From Kamptonema formosum PCC 10802 (lineage in GTDB: Bacteria; Cyanobacteriota; Cyanobacteriia; Cyanobacteriales; Oscillatoriaceae): 64,000 nt of DNA. Each line of letters begins with the position of its first letter. Position 1 is the first letter of the stretch. The position numbers and the translations under genes are program-made. This document shows positions 8,829 through 16,819 of the stretch, one piece after another. The stretch spans positions 2,666,340-2,730,339 of the forward strand of contig NZ_KB235948.1 of assembly GCF_000332335.1 (NCBI RefSeq), written 5' to 3'. The notes below the pieces were generated by a model. That model saw only the letters and a program-made list of their open reading frames with translations. It ran no database searches and was not told where the DNA came from.

Positions 8829-8897
8829 TATAGCGTTTTCATATAAGTGAGGCGATCTCCGGAGGTTTACGCTCCTCACTCATATAAAATCGCTATA
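8829..8897. repeat. Near-perfect inverted repeat, 69 bp
   Basis: TATAGCGTTTTCATATAAGT plus GAGG on the left pairs with CCTCACTCATATAAAATCGC plus TATA on the right, around the loop CGATCTCCGGAGGTTTACG. It lies directly downstream of the exported-protein gene. It could serve as a transcription end or be a tiny palindromic mobile element. Confidence 0.75.
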
Positions 8898-9071
8898 AAG
8901 CCCAACTACTAACCTTTGGGCTAAAGCCCAACTACGAACTTTTGGGCTAAAGCCCAACTACGAACTTTTGGGCTAAAGCCCAACTACGAACTTTTGGGCT
9001 AAAGCCCAACTACGAACTTTTGGGCTAAAGCCCAACTACGAACTTTTGGGCTAAAGCCCAACTACAAACCT
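8897..9071. repeat. 26-bp tandem repeat array, about 6.5 units
   Basis: The unit GGGCTAAAGCCCAACTACGA plus ACTTTT repeats with starts at 8918, 8944, 8970, 8996, 9022 and 9048. Each unit contains the small palindrome GGGCTAAAGCCC. There are no spacers, so it is not CRISPR. It fills the gap between the exported-protein gene and the convergent solute-binding-protein gene. A diverged array of the same unit, inverted, is at 63884-64000. Confidence 0.95.
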
Positions 9072-9128
9072 TTCTTCTTCCTTCTCTTGGCGTCCTTGGC
9101 TCAGGAGCGGTTTATTCCCATCAATCAA

Positions 9129-10304
9129 TCAACTCAAACGGATTTCCCTCCACAGCGAGCGGTACTGCTCAACCGCCGCATCGGGCAGATTGTGCAGGAA
9201 TTCACTCTTGTCGAGAATTTTGGCATCGGGTACAAGCAGCTCGTTCTTTTGTAACTGTTTCGGCAACTCAGCTGCAGTTGTGCCGGCAAACACCGGCGAG
9301 GCGGCGAAGCTTTGCAAAGACAGCAGTGCCGCAATTTTTTCCTCCCAGCAGAATTCTATCCACTTGTGCGGCAACGCGCCGGTGGAACTCTCACCGGCAC
9401 GATTGGGCGCGACCCACAAATCCGCCCACAGCGATGTCCCAGACTGCGGCACCGCCACCGCTATTGTCGGTTCCTGCGGCAACACCGGCAGCAAATCGCT
9501 CGACCAGCCAACGGCTAGCCAAGTATCTCCCAAAATCAGGGGTTGCAAATAAGCGTCAGAGCTGTATAATTTCACTTGCCGGTGCAAGCTGAGGAGTTCT
9601 TTTTTCAGCTCAGGAACTTTATCCAGTTCTGTGGTATTATAAGATTTGCCAAGTTTTTTTAACGTCAGTCCAATGACTTCCCGGGGCTGGTCGGGCAGAG
9701 AAATTAGCCTCGCCAGTTCCGGACGCCAGAGATCGTCCCAGTCTTGGGGGGGTTGCAAACCGGCAGACTTGAACTTGTCGCGGCGATACGCAATCATCAC
9801 AGTGCCCCAGCGGTAGGGTGCCGCCCAGACTTGGCCATTTTTGTCGATTTGACCAGAGTCGTTGCGCCTCACCAGCATCTGCCACCGGCTCGGCAACCTC
9901 TCCCACCCTGGCAGCTGTGCCGGTGTCAGGGGCTGAATCAGTTTCTGCTCAATTGCCTTCGCTAGCCAGTAATCCCCCAGAGTCACCAAGTCAGGAATCC
10001 CGGTGCTAGCAGCCGCCGTCCAGGGAATCTGGAAGGGCCAGCTGGATTTCGGCAACGCACCGGCCTTGGGCTGCCGGTGCATAGCTTGCAGCTGAGCGAA
10101 CAAATCTTTCAACTGCGGCTCGGCTTTGAAGTCCAAAGCTGCCGGTTGCCCCAGCTGTTTGCGAAATTTACTCAATACAAGGGAGGGCACTGAACCTTTT
10201 AGCAGCCGCACGCTCAGTGCCGGTTGGTTTTGGCCACCACACCCTGCCAGCAGCTGCCCCAGAGCTACGGTGCCGGCTCCCACTAGAAAAGACCGTCGGT
10301 ACAC
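9129..10304 (-). CDS. Tat-exported lipoprotein, PotD-like extracellular solute-binding protein
   Basis: GTG start at 10304, 3 nt after the stop of the lyase gene, so the two are likely co-transcribed. The N-terminus MYRRSFLVGAGTVALGQLLA followed by GCGG combines a twin-Arg motif (RRSFL) and a lipobox (LAGC), giving a lipid-anchored periplasmic protein. The body follows the type I/II periplasmic binding fold of the spermidine/putrescine-binding group (IPDLVTLGDYWLAKAIEQ, GQVWAAPYRWGTVMIAYRRD, ILGDTWLAVGWSSDLL). No permease or ATPase gene is adjacent, so the ligand cannot be read from context. Some cyanobacterial members of this group are orphan. Family assignment good; substrate unknown. Confidence 0.85.
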   Translation of the reverse strand: MYRRSFLVGAGTVALGQLLAGCGGQNQPALSVRLLKGSVPSLVLSKFRKQLGQPAALDFKAEPQLKDLFAQLQAMHRQPKAGALPKSSWPFQIPWTAAASTGIPDLVTLGDYWLAKAIEQKLIQPLTPAQLPGWERLPSRWQMLVRRNDSGQIDKNGQVWAAPYRWGTVMIAYRRDKFKSAGLQPPQDWDDLWRPELARLISLPDQPREVIGLTLKKLGKSYNTTELDKVPELKKELLSLHRQVKLYSSDAYLQPLILGDTWLAVGWSSDLLPVLPQEPTIAVAVPQSGTSLWADLWVAPNRAGESSTGALPHKWIEFCWEEKIAALLSLQSFAASPVFAGTTAAELPKQLQKNELLVPDAKILDKSEFLHNLPDAAVEQYRSLWREIRLS

Positions 10305-10307
10305 GTT

Positions 10308-10844
10308 TTACTTAATGCGTTTTTCCAGATACTGACCGATCATCAGCTGTTCGCCCGCCCGAGACACGATCGTTTGTCGCGTGCGGTAATTGCAGCCAAT
10401 GTGTTTGATTTCTTCCTCAAACACAGAGCCATTGTACTCTGTCCGCAAGCACAAGGTCTGGGGATTGGACATGTAAAACCGAGCCTGTACCGGGTTTTTG
10501 GTGGCAAAACCGCGATCGCGATACATTATATTGCCCATCACCCCAAATAGAGTTGAACCGGCAGACTGCTGGCGATTGGACACTGCACTGGTGCTGTCCC
10601 AGCTGACAAGCGCACCGCAGGTGAGGGTTTGCTCTTCAATCTCGTGGAGCTTCACAAGCTGCACGAGTTCCGGACTTCCCGCTTCCAGAAACTGGATGGT
10701 GAGCAATGTGACCACTTCCTGGATTTCTCCATCTGGCAGCGTGTAGTAGCGTCGCTCTGAGCGCCAGCGCCCCTCGGAAAGCTGCAGCCACTTTGTAATT
10801 TGGAATTCAGCGGCGGACTGGGACAGTTGTATCAGTGATGTCAT
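10308..10844 (-). CDS. CpcS/CpeS-family phycobiliprotein (bilin) lyase
   Basis: CpcS/CpeS lyases attach phycobilins to Cys residues of phycobiliprotein subunits. Seen here: an N-terminal SAAEFQITKWLQLSEGRWRS followed by ERRYYTL (family W/R/YY pattern), FATKNPVQARFYM, then TEYNGSVFEEEIKHIG and RTRQTIVSRAGEQLMIGQYL at the end. Length of about 178 aa fits. An in-frame ATG 9 nt upstream (10853) gives MAEMTSL...; I prefer 10844 because GGAG then lies 10 nt upstream of the start. It is followed after 3 nt by the solute-binding lipoprotein gene. The acceptor subunit and Cys cannot be told from sequence alone. Confidence 0.85.
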   Translation of the reverse strand: MTSLIQLSQSAAEFQITKWLQLSEGRWRSERRYYTLPDGEIQEVVTLLTIQFLEAGSPELVQLVKLHEIEEQTLTCGALVSWDSTSAVSNRQQSAGSTLFGVMGNIMYRDRGFATKNPVQARFYMSNPQTLCLRTEYNGSVFEEEIKHIGCNYRTRQTIVSRAGEQLMIGQYLEKRIK

Positions 10845-11042
10845 CTCTGCCATTCTCCGTTGTCAAATGGTTGCTACAGCCTACCAAGGCGTCGCCCGGG
10901 TTTGATGTCAACTTTGTTACTTTTCTTAATATATCTGCAGGATCGAGAAATTGCCAAAGCAGCTCCAGCTCAACAGTTGAGGCTGGAGGTGGCTGTTGCG
11001 CCTGAACCCTAGCCGGTCGGAGGTGCGCAGCACTGACAGTAG

Positions 11043-11415
11043 AGGCTGGCAGCAGCAAGCGATTTGCCACCATATGCTGATCTATGCTATACTTTGCTCA
11101 AAACTGCCACCCCGACCCGAAAACCAAAGGCGGGTGGTTGCTCTGAAAAGTCCAAAACAGCTATCTAAACCCGATTTCCAAAAGTAGGTGGCTGTGTCTA
11201 AATCGCCTGAAAGCCCGAACCCCAAAGGCAAATGGCCTTTAGACTTGATTGAGACAGCTTCTTTCTCAAAGGAAGTCACTCTGTCTGGAGTTTGCAGGTT
11301 GTGCTCGCGGGTTCCCTGCGGGCATTGGTTGATACGCCTTGGCTATCGAGCTAGCCTCCTGTGCTTATGTATTTGCTATCAATTGACAGCAATTGATAGC
11401 AAAAATGTATCGGAA
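11043..11415 (+). repeat. Second copy of the usp promoter and leader, inverted relative to 15607-15980
   Basis: This 373-bp stretch is, in reverse complement, highly similar to 15607-15980. Shared parts include the promoter (see next entry), CCCGAAAACCAAAGGCGGGT, GGCAAATGGCCTTTAGACTT, CAGCTTCTTTCTCAAAGGAA and AAAAATGTATCGGAA at the end. In the other copy the last bases directly precede the universal stress protein start codon; here they run into relic sequence. Confidence 0.88.
11064..11093 (+). promoter_or_regulatory. Sigma-70-type promoter (orphan copy)
   Basis: TTGCCA at 11064-11069 and TATACT at 11088-11093 are separated by 18 bp, matching the -35/-10 consensus well. The same boxes and spacing occur in the usp copy at 15930-15959. 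If active, transcripts from here run towards the small coiled-coil gene at 11714. Confidence 0.6.
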
Positions 11416-11560
11416 AAGCTCATTGCAGTGGTGGAATCAGCCATTTCAATCCCGTTGGCGGGATTCACCTAAAAGAGATATCCCCGCCGCCGCTGGAATG
11501 GACTGTGCCCGAAACCGACCGCAGCGACTCCCAAAGGAAGCCCCCCGCTGCTAAGAGCCC
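11405..11560 (+). pseudogene. Relic DNA: usp-like start, then fragment related to the giant actin-like gene
   Basis: After the leader copy, the frame reads SKNVSEKLIAVVESA, which resembles the SKNVSE...KKILVALDDS context of the usp start with about 15 bp lost. From about 11445 to 11545 the DNA matches 18229-18345 of the giant gene: TTTCAATCCCGTTGGCGGGA against TTTCAATCCTGTTCCCGGAA, and both share ATATCCCCGCCGCCG and GAAACCGACCGCAGCGA. In a shifted frame this reads EISPPPLEWTVPETDRSDS against EISPPPAPEFIIPETDRSES. No intact gene remains. Confidence 0.6.
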
Positions 11561-11713
11561 GCACGCCTGACCGGCCTCGGGCTCCCAGCTTTCCTCCGGG
11601 ATTGAGGCAGACATCGGAAATGCTCTCAAAGGTTAAATAATCCATAAATTAGTCCGGCTAGCGCCCGCACCTTCCTAAGATGGAGAAGAAAGGAGTTCTG
11701 CAAAGAGGGGCTA

Positions 11714-12088
11714 ATGATGGAATCGCTGCAAACGCAAGTAAGCATGTTGAGTCACAAGCTCGATGCGCTGTACCAAATCATTGAGGATCTCAGTAACAAG
11801 ATAGCCGAAGTCCTGTCCGAACGCAAGTTAGCTACCAGCCAGAACGGTATGTCTCAGGTTGGGTTGAGTGTCGGGCGATATCACCATCCAAACCACAACG
11901 GGCTCGATATGCTCCTGGAACATAAAGATGTGCTGGTTGATACAACCCGCTATGAAATGACCGCTCACAGTGCTGAGCAAGAGTTAACGCCAGAAATTCA
12001 AATCCAGCGGCTGACCGCACAGCTAACTGCCGCCTACAACCGGATTGCAGCGCTCGAAGAACAGTTACTCTCTCGCAGAATTCACTGA
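11714..12088 (+). CDS. Small coiled-coil protein, 124 aa
   Basis: Two Met codons open the frame (MMESLQTQVSMLSHKLDALY). GAGGGG lies close upstream. Residues about 3-38 (heptads LSHKLDALYQIIEDLSNKI) and 92-118 (IQRLTAQLTAAYNRIAALEE) are predicted coiled coils by eye, joined by a polar, His/Gly-containing linker. I recall similar proteins only as conserved hypotheticals in cyanobacteria. The upstream DNA holds a duplicated usp-type promoter, so its expression may follow that of the stress gene. No catalytic motif. Confidence 0.68.
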   Translation: MMESLQTQVSMLSHKLDALYQIIEDLSNKIAEVLSERKLATSQNGMSQVGLSVGRYHHPNHNGLDMLLEHKDVLVDTTRYEMTAHSAEQELTPEIQIQRLTAQLTAAYNRIAALEEQLLSRRIH

Positions 12089-12534
12089 AACAGTGAGCAG
12101 CGAGCGGTGTTAAGTGCTGAGTTTTGAATTAAGCAGATGTGCCTAAGAGCGTTTTTATAAAGTAATTGTTAAGCCCGACTGGGGGCCAGAAACCGGAACT
12201 CTTGCGGCAGGAGGGCGCTCGTTCTTCCGGCTCCCCCACCATAAGAAACCCGGTTGGCTGTGGCTTCACTTTTTCTTTATAAATGCCCTCTCCATAAACT
12301 TCACACAGCGCACCGGCAGATATCTCGGAGAAGCCCGCCCTCATAAGGATTGTTATGCAAAATTGATGCAAGCGGAGGTGAAGGTAGCAGTAGCCACTTA
12401 GGGCACGGACGTAGGAATTGCGTTCCCTCCGACCCTATCCCTACTAGCAAGTGAGATGCCTTGTCCATTACTGAGCTGTCTGTTGCTATACTTATTCACT
12501 CATCGCTCCGGAGCTACGCCAAAGCGCTGCTCGC
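12089..12534. other. Gene-free stretch with dispersed repeat
   Basis: No credible gene. An 80-codon minus-strand frame at 12129-12371 lacks protein character. 12435-12488 is the inverted partner of 5705-5757. Confidence 0.5.
12435..12488. repeat. Dispersed repeat, inverted partner at 5705-5757
   Basis: CTATCCCTACTAGCAAGTGA and the following GATGCCTTGTCCATTACTGA match the copy near 5.7 kb in reverse complement. Confidence 0.75.
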
Positions 12535-13692
12535 TTACGAGCGAGCCGCAACGCTTGCGACTAGCGCTTCAATAGCGTGCAGGAGTGTGGATTGGTTCCA
12601 ACCCCGGTAGAGACTCGCCGCGATCGCCAGCCCGCCGGCACCCACGCCTTCCTTGACATATCCGCGCTCGTATGCTATAAGCTGCGAGTAGCGAGACTCG
12701 GCAAAACTCAGCCCGGTAGCCATGAGGGGCACCGGTCCGAGCTCTTCCGCCAGTCCAGCCGTGTCGCCGGTGGGGTCTTCCGCCACCCAGCGAGTGGTTC
12801 CCACCACAATTTCTTCCCGACGCCAGGGCAGGGAATACCGGCAGGCTATAGATTCAATTAACGCATAAACCGCCAGCATTTGCGTGCCGCCGGCGAGCAA
12901 AACGCCGCCGGTGCGGCTAGCTGCGATCGCCATCCCCGCCGCTGCCACTTGCATCGGATCTCCCACCGCCGCCACCAGCTGCAGGGGATCGGGGGATTTT
13001 GGATTTTGGATTTTGGATTTTGGATTTTCAGCAGCTTCCTCACCGGCATCTCTCACCGCCAAATCGAGCCAACCGGCACGCTGCAAACCCGAACGCACGA
13101 CATCCCACTTCTGTGCGTGATTGCAGCTCGGGTGACTGCTGTTCACCTTACCGGCTGCCCGCACGCCCAAGCCGGTTAAAATCGCTAGGGCGGTGGTGGT
13201 GCCTCCCACCACGCACTCGCTGACGATTAAATATCCGGATGAATTCGCCAGCTTTTCGCCCCAGCTGAGTCCTTGCGCGAGCAGGTGTTTGACTGCTGGC
13301 AGTTCCAAGGCGGTGCCGGTGGTGAGACAGCGTGCCGGTGCGCCGCCCAAATTTATTGCCGGTACTGCCGGCGCTTCCGGCAAACCCGCATTGAACAGGT
13401 AAACGGGGATATCTAAAGCCTCGACAACGGCGCGGGAAATCAGCACCGGCGATACTCCCGCACACAGGGGGGGTAAAGGATATTGGGGACAAGGTACCGG
13501 CCCACTGCAGAGAAACTCGGCGTCCGCAATTGCCGTGCGCCGCCTTGCTTCTGGGGTTGCGCCGGCAGCTGAAATCCCGGGAATTAAACAGGTGTCCGTG
13601 AATCCCAAAATGCACGCGAATGCCGGTTTGATTCCCCGATACTTTTGCAGCCACCGCTGCCCAAGTTCGAGCTGGGTGTAGACGCGAATCAT
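12535..13692 (-). CDS. cobT: TIGR00303-type nicotinate-nucleotide:dimethylbenzimidazole phosphoribosyltransferase-like protein
   Basis: The TIGR00303 branch of the CobT superfamily occurs in cyanobacteria and archaea and is thought to act in lower-ligand activation for cobamide synthesis. Seen: MIRVYTQLELGQRWLQKYRG at the start, FACILGFTDTCLIPGISAAG, TAIADAEFL, NLGGAPARCLTTGTALELPA, SGYLIVSECVVGGTTTALAI, MAIAASRTGGVLLAGGTQML and late Gly-rich GVGAGGLAIAASLY. I start at 13692 (MIRVYTQ); the upstream 24 codons (MPHTMMPHAMMPH...) are translated heptamer repeat. A heptamer array also lies inside the gene (12994-13028) and encodes NPKSKIQNPKSP between two family blocks. No other cobalamin genes are nearby. 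Confidence 0.85.
   Translation of the reverse strand: MIRVYTQLELGQRWLQKYRGIKPAFACILGFTDTCLIPGISAAGATPEARRRTAIADAEFLCSGPVPCPQYPLPPLCAGVSPVLISRAVVEALDIPVYLFNAGLPEAPAVPAINLGGAPARCLTTGTALELPAVKHLLAQGLSWGEKLANSSGYLIVSECVVGGTTTALAILTGLGVRAAGKVNSSHPSCNHAQKWDVVRSGLQRAGWLDLAVRDAGEEAAENPKSKIQNPKSPDPLQLVAAVGDPMQVAAAGMAIAASRTGGVLLAGGTQMLAVYALIESIACRYSLPWRREEIVVGTTRWVAEDPTGDTAGLAEELGPVPLMATGLSFAESRYSQLIAYERGYVKEGVGAGGLAIAASLYRGWNQSTLLHAIEALVASVAARS
12994..13028. repeat. Heptamer array (GGATTTT)5 inside the CobT-like gene
   Basis: Five exact GGATTTT units. 35 bp plus flanking bases keep the frame and code for a Lys/Asn/Pro/Ser/Ile loop. Confidence 0.9.
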
Positions 13693-13710
13693 ATCAATTT
13701 CGGTTGAGGG

Positions 13711-14046
13711 CATGGGGTATCGGGCATGGGGCATCATCGCATGGGGCATCATCGTATGGGGCATGGGGCATCATCGCATGGGGCATCATCGCATTGGGCA
13801 TTGAGGAAAACAATTAATCCCCTATCCAAAATCCAGCCTCCAAAATTCAACATCCAAAATCCTAAATCGAAAATTTAAAATCTGATCGGTGGGGATTTGG
13901 GCCGAGATTAGGAGATTAGGGGATTAGGAGATTTGGGGTTAGGTTTTCGGGGAAAGCCAATCCCCCATCCTAACTCCTAACTCCTAACTCCTAACTCCTA
14001 ACTCCTAACTTCAAAATCTAAGCTCCCAACTCCTAACTCTTAACTC
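13711..14046. repeat. Heptamer and related short tandem repeats
   Basis: 13711-13803 repeats GCATGGGGCATCATC variants. 13815-13880 repeats CCAAAATC variants. 13890-13945 repeats GGGATTAGGAGATT variants. 13971-14010 is (TAACTCC)n with exact 7-bp spacing at 13971, 13978, 13985, 13992 and 13999. No gene in this gap. Confidence 0.85.
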
Positions 14047-14886
14047 CTATTCCTCAGTTAGCAGGACTTGCACCCAGGGTGGGGGTGGCGGAATTGGGTT
14101 GCCCAGGCGTTCCAGCAGCAGACAAGCAGCCAGATGCACCGCGAACAAATAAATCACATTATTGAGCAACACAACTGCAAGAGCGATCGCCTGAATCATC
14201 GCCAATTCTGGCTGAGCGAGCAAACCCAGACGCTCAAAAATCCATTCAGTCAATTCAGTAATTTGAGCAGTCAGGTAAACCCAGAGGTCTTCACCCAGCA
14301 AGATTGAGAGCAGCCAAATGCGAAAAAACACCCCGAAAGTGCCCACCAGAGAGCCCATAAAAATAGAGGCGTTCCAGTTGGCACCGCGCCGCCACAGCCC
14401 ACCCAGGAGCACCCCCAAGAGGCCAAAAGGCATGACAAAGAGGATACTGCGCGTCGGGCCCATGAGCACTGCGAGCAGCAACCCAGAAACCAGCGCCCCC
14501 ATCCAGGCGGCTCGCGGTCCCCAGCGCAGGTAAACCAGCGCGATGGGAACGGGAAAAAAGATCCGCAGCACCGGCCCGAGGGGAAAATAGTAATTGATCA
14601 GCCAAATCAGACTGGCGGTACTGGCCAGAAAAGCTGTTTCCACCACAATCAAAGGGGCAACATCCCTCACGCGCCCGTCGGAAACAGGTGGCGAGCCGGT
14701 CGGAGGGGACGCCGCTGCCGGTGGGTTGAGGTCATCGTCCGGTATCCACTCACCGGCATCTGACTGATCTCGGTTGCTGACCGGCTCAGCAGCAGATTGC
14801 TCATCTGCCGGTGAGGGAAGCTGGTTTTCAGCTTTACCGGCACTAGCTGTTTCAGGCGAAAAGCCCTCTCCCTGGGGATTGCTCAT
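14047..14886 (-). CDS. DUF2232-type membrane protein
   Basis: Residues 1-75 are polar, acidic and Pro-rich, probably cytoplasmic and disordered. From about 78 to 270 there are six to seven hydrophobic segments: APLIVVETAFLASTASLIWL, LRIFFPVPIALVYL, WMGALVSGLLLAVLMG, LFVMPFGLLGVLLGGLW, a segment near 170-200, and AMIQAIALAVVLLNNVIYLF. This layout matches the DUF2232 (YybS-like) integral membrane family, in which proteins resemble ECF-transporter S components. The gene stands alone between CobT-like and usp. Function unknown. Confidence 0.75.
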   Translation of the reverse strand: MSNPQGEGFSPETASAGKAENQLPSPADEQSAAEPVSNRDQSDAGEWIPDDDLNPPAAASPPTGSPPVSDGRVRDVAPLIVVETAFLASTASLIWLINYYFPLGPVLRIFFPVPIALVYLRWGPRAAWMGALVSGLLLAVLMGPTRSILFVMPFGLLGVLLGGLWRRGANWNASIFMGSLVGTFGVFFRIWLLSILLGEDLWVYLTAQITELTEWIFERLGLLAQPELAMIQAIALAVVLLNNVIYLFAVHLAACLLLERLGNPIPPPPPWVQVLLTEE

Positions 14887-15078
14887 GCAGATTCTAGGGC
14901 AGCCGACATGGGCCCGCCCGGATTAAGACAGCCGCAGACCATTCCGAGCCGGAGCCCGGACGCCAGTGCGACAGACGCCGACATCTACCATTATCTGCGT
15001 TTATCTGCGCTCATCTGCGGTTTTTTAATCAATCGCGGCCTAAAATCCAAAAACTGCCATCTAAGAATTCAAAGCCGG

Positions 15079-15603
15079 CTAAGTCGCGGGACCGGCAGAG
15101 ATGGGCGAGACTTCCGGCGCGGTCGGGTGCTGAATCACCAGCACAGAACAGGGAGCACCGTGCGTGACATAGTTGCTGACACTGCCGAGCAAAGCTTCTG
15201 CCAGTCCCGTGCGCCCCCGGCGTCCCACCACAATCAGATCCGCTCCCCAGCTTTTGGCCAACTGACACAGCAACTCACCGGCTTCGCCAATCTTGCAGTC
15301 AAATTCTGCCGGCACGCCCTGACTGGTGGCGGTATGGCAGTAGCGGCCCAGCATTTCCCGCGCCTGCTGTATCTGGGTTTCCACGAGCCGGTGCTGAGTC
15401 TGGAAAGTGTAATCGACAGCGGCAGGAGACAGGCCCAGCTCCACCGGCATCGCCACCATTGGCTCGCCGAGGGTTTCGTAAGTCAGGCCGTGAAACAGCA
15501 TCAGACTGGAACCTTGCGCCAAAGCCATCTCCAGCGAGCGGGTAAAAACCGACTTGCTCAATTCCGAGTCATCTAGGGCAACGAGAATCTTTTTAAAACT
15601 CAT
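15079..15603 (-). CDS. Universal stress protein (UspA family)
   Basis: The start MSFKKILVALDDSELS at 15603 is the family's usual beginning; the longer frame (8 more codons) overlaps leader DNA shared with 11043-11415. ATP-binding signature G-x2-G-x9-G-S is visible near the end: VVGRRGRTGLAEALLGSVS, followed by SNYVTHGAPCSVLVIQ. Length 174 aa fits, with an insertion between strand 2 and 3 (residues about 45-85). USP proteins are cytoplasmic nucleotide-binding proteins induced under stress. The gene has a strong promoter and a leader of about 320 nt (see 15930-15959). Confidence 0.9.
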   Translation of the reverse strand: MSFKKILVALDDSELSKSVFTRSLEMALAQGSSLMLFHGLTYETLGEPMVAMPVELGLSPAAVDYTFQTQHRLVETQIQQAREMLGRYCHTATSQGVPAEFDCKIGEAGELLCQLAKSWGADLIVVGRRGRTGLAEALLGSVSNYVTHGAPCSVLVIQHPTAPEVSPISAGPAT

Positions 15604-15606
15604 AGC

Positions 15607-15980
15607 TTCCGATACATTTTTGCTCACAACCTTTAACAGTTGTCAGCAAATACATAAGCCAAAAGAGTTTCTTTTGGCCAAGGCGTATCAACCCATGCCC
15701 GCAGGGAACCCGCGAGCACAACGTCCAAACTCCAGACAGAGTGACTTCCTTTGAGAAAGAAGCTGTCTCAATCAAATCTAAAGGCCATTTGCCTTTGGGG
15801 TTCGGGCTTTAAGGCGATTTAGCAGACACAGCCACCTCCCTTTGGTTTTCGGGTTTAGATAGCTGTTTTGGACTTTTCAGAGCAACTACCCGCCTTTGGT
15901 TTTCGGGTTGGGGTGGCTGTCTTGAGCAAAGTATAGCATAGATTAGTATATGGTGGCAAATCGCTTGCTGGTGCCAGCCT
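15607..15980 (-). repeat. usp promoter and leader, duplicated in inverted orientation at 11043-11415
   Basis: Same sequence as described for 11043-11415, here reading towards usp. Differences between copies are scattered substitutions plus small indels near the downstream end. Confidence 0.88.
15930..15959 (-). promoter_or_regulatory. usp promoter
   Basis: On the minus strand, TTGCCA (15959-15954) and TATACT (15935-15930) with 18-bp spacing. Transcription would begin near 15922, leaving an untranslated leader of about 320 nt before the ATG at 15603. Confidence 0.65.
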
Positions 15981-16111
15981 CCTGCGGGGGGGGTGGAGGG
16001 CTTCCCCACCCTAACCTTAGCGCAGTCCGAGGTCAGCGCTGAAGCCGCATAACAATACTTGACAATTGAGAGAGAGGGAATGGCTTCACTTGGAGAGCGA
16101 GCCCCCGACCG

Positions 16112-16819
16112 CTAGACCAGCAGGCGCTCTAGGGCGTGCAAGTCGGGAATGCAAAGAACATCGCGCTCCCGCTGAATCAGCCCTTTTTTCTCCAGCTTGC
16201 TTAGCACCCGCGTCACCGTTTCTCGGGCCAGTCCGCTGAGACTGCTCAACTCCCGGTGGGGCAAATTGGGAATTTCAAGACCTTCGGGGGACTGTTTTCC
16301 TTGGCCCTCCGCCAGAAACAGTAAAATATCAGCCACTCGCGAAGTGCTGTCTGCTTCCCGCAAGCGCAAGCGGCGGTTGACTTGACGCAGACGCCGGGCC
16401 ATCAGCTGAGCCAGCCGAATGCCCGCCAGGGGCTCTGTGTGAATCAGCTGGACAAAATCCTGAGCTGGCAAATTGCCAATCACAGTAGGAGCGAGAGTAA
16501 TCACATCCGTTGAGCGAGGCACCTCATCGAGTGCCGCCATCTCGCCAAACAGCTCTCCCTTGCCCAGAATATTGAGAGTCACTTCCTTCCCATCCAGGTT
16601 GTAGGTGCGAATCTTCACCCAGCCGTCCAAAATGAAGTAGACCGAACTGCCCCAGTCATTTTCGAGCAAAATCACCTGATTCGCTGGATGGCTGCGGCTG
16701 ACAATATGGGCAGTGGCCTTTTCCACAATATCCTCTGGCAGGCCGGCAAAAAAAGGGGTAGAGCGAATCAACTGGTCAACACTGGAGTGGGGCTCGCGGA
16801 GGCTAAATCGTTCGTCCAT
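16112..16819 (-). CDS. Crp/Fnr-family transcription regulator, SyCRP1-like
   Basis: Residues about 18-135 form a cyclic-nucleotide-binding jelly roll (NQVILLENDWGSSVYFILDG, then KGELFGEMAALDEVPRSTDV). The phosphate-binding cassette keeps the GE...RST pattern seen in cAMP-binding members. Residues 125-155 are the dimer helix (RLAQLMARRLRQVNRRLRLR). Residues about 170-230 are a winged HTH with recognition helix ELSSLSGLARETVTRVLSKL. Length 235 aa is standard. This pattern resembles cyanobacterial SyCRP1-type proteins. I cannot tell from sequence alone whether it binds cAMP or another ligand. Confidence 0.88.
   Translation of the reverse strand: MDERFSLREPHSSVDQLIRSTPFFAGLPEDIVEKATAHIVSRSHPANQVILLENDWGSSVYFILDGWVKIRTYNLDGKEVTLNILGKGELFGEMAALDEVPRSTDVITLAPTVIGNLPAQDFVQLIHTEPLAGIRLAQLMARRLRQVNRRLRLREADSTSRVADILLFLAEGQGKQSPEGLEIPNLPHRELSSLSGLARETVTRVLSKLEKKGLIQRERDVLCIPDLHALERLLV

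Noticed and set aside
8897..9071. CRISPR-like periodic array
   Set aside because: Units follow each other without spacers, and the unit is only 26 bp; it is a plain tandem repeat.
10807..11073. 88-codon minus-strand ORF upstream of the bilin lyase
   Set aside because: Overlaps the lyase start in another frame and the orphan leader; no protein character.
12129..12371. 80-codon minus-strand ORF
   Set aside because: No ribosome binding site, mixed composition, overlaps repeat-like DNA.
13693..13764. N-terminal extension of the CobT-like protein
   Set aside because: The extra 24 codons are translated GCATGGGG heptamers, and the family starts at MIRVYTQ.
11043..15980. Composite transposon bounded by inverted repeats
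   Set aside because: The inverted repeats are usp promoter/leader copies, the inside holds ordinary genes (CobT-like, DUF2232) and there is no transposase.
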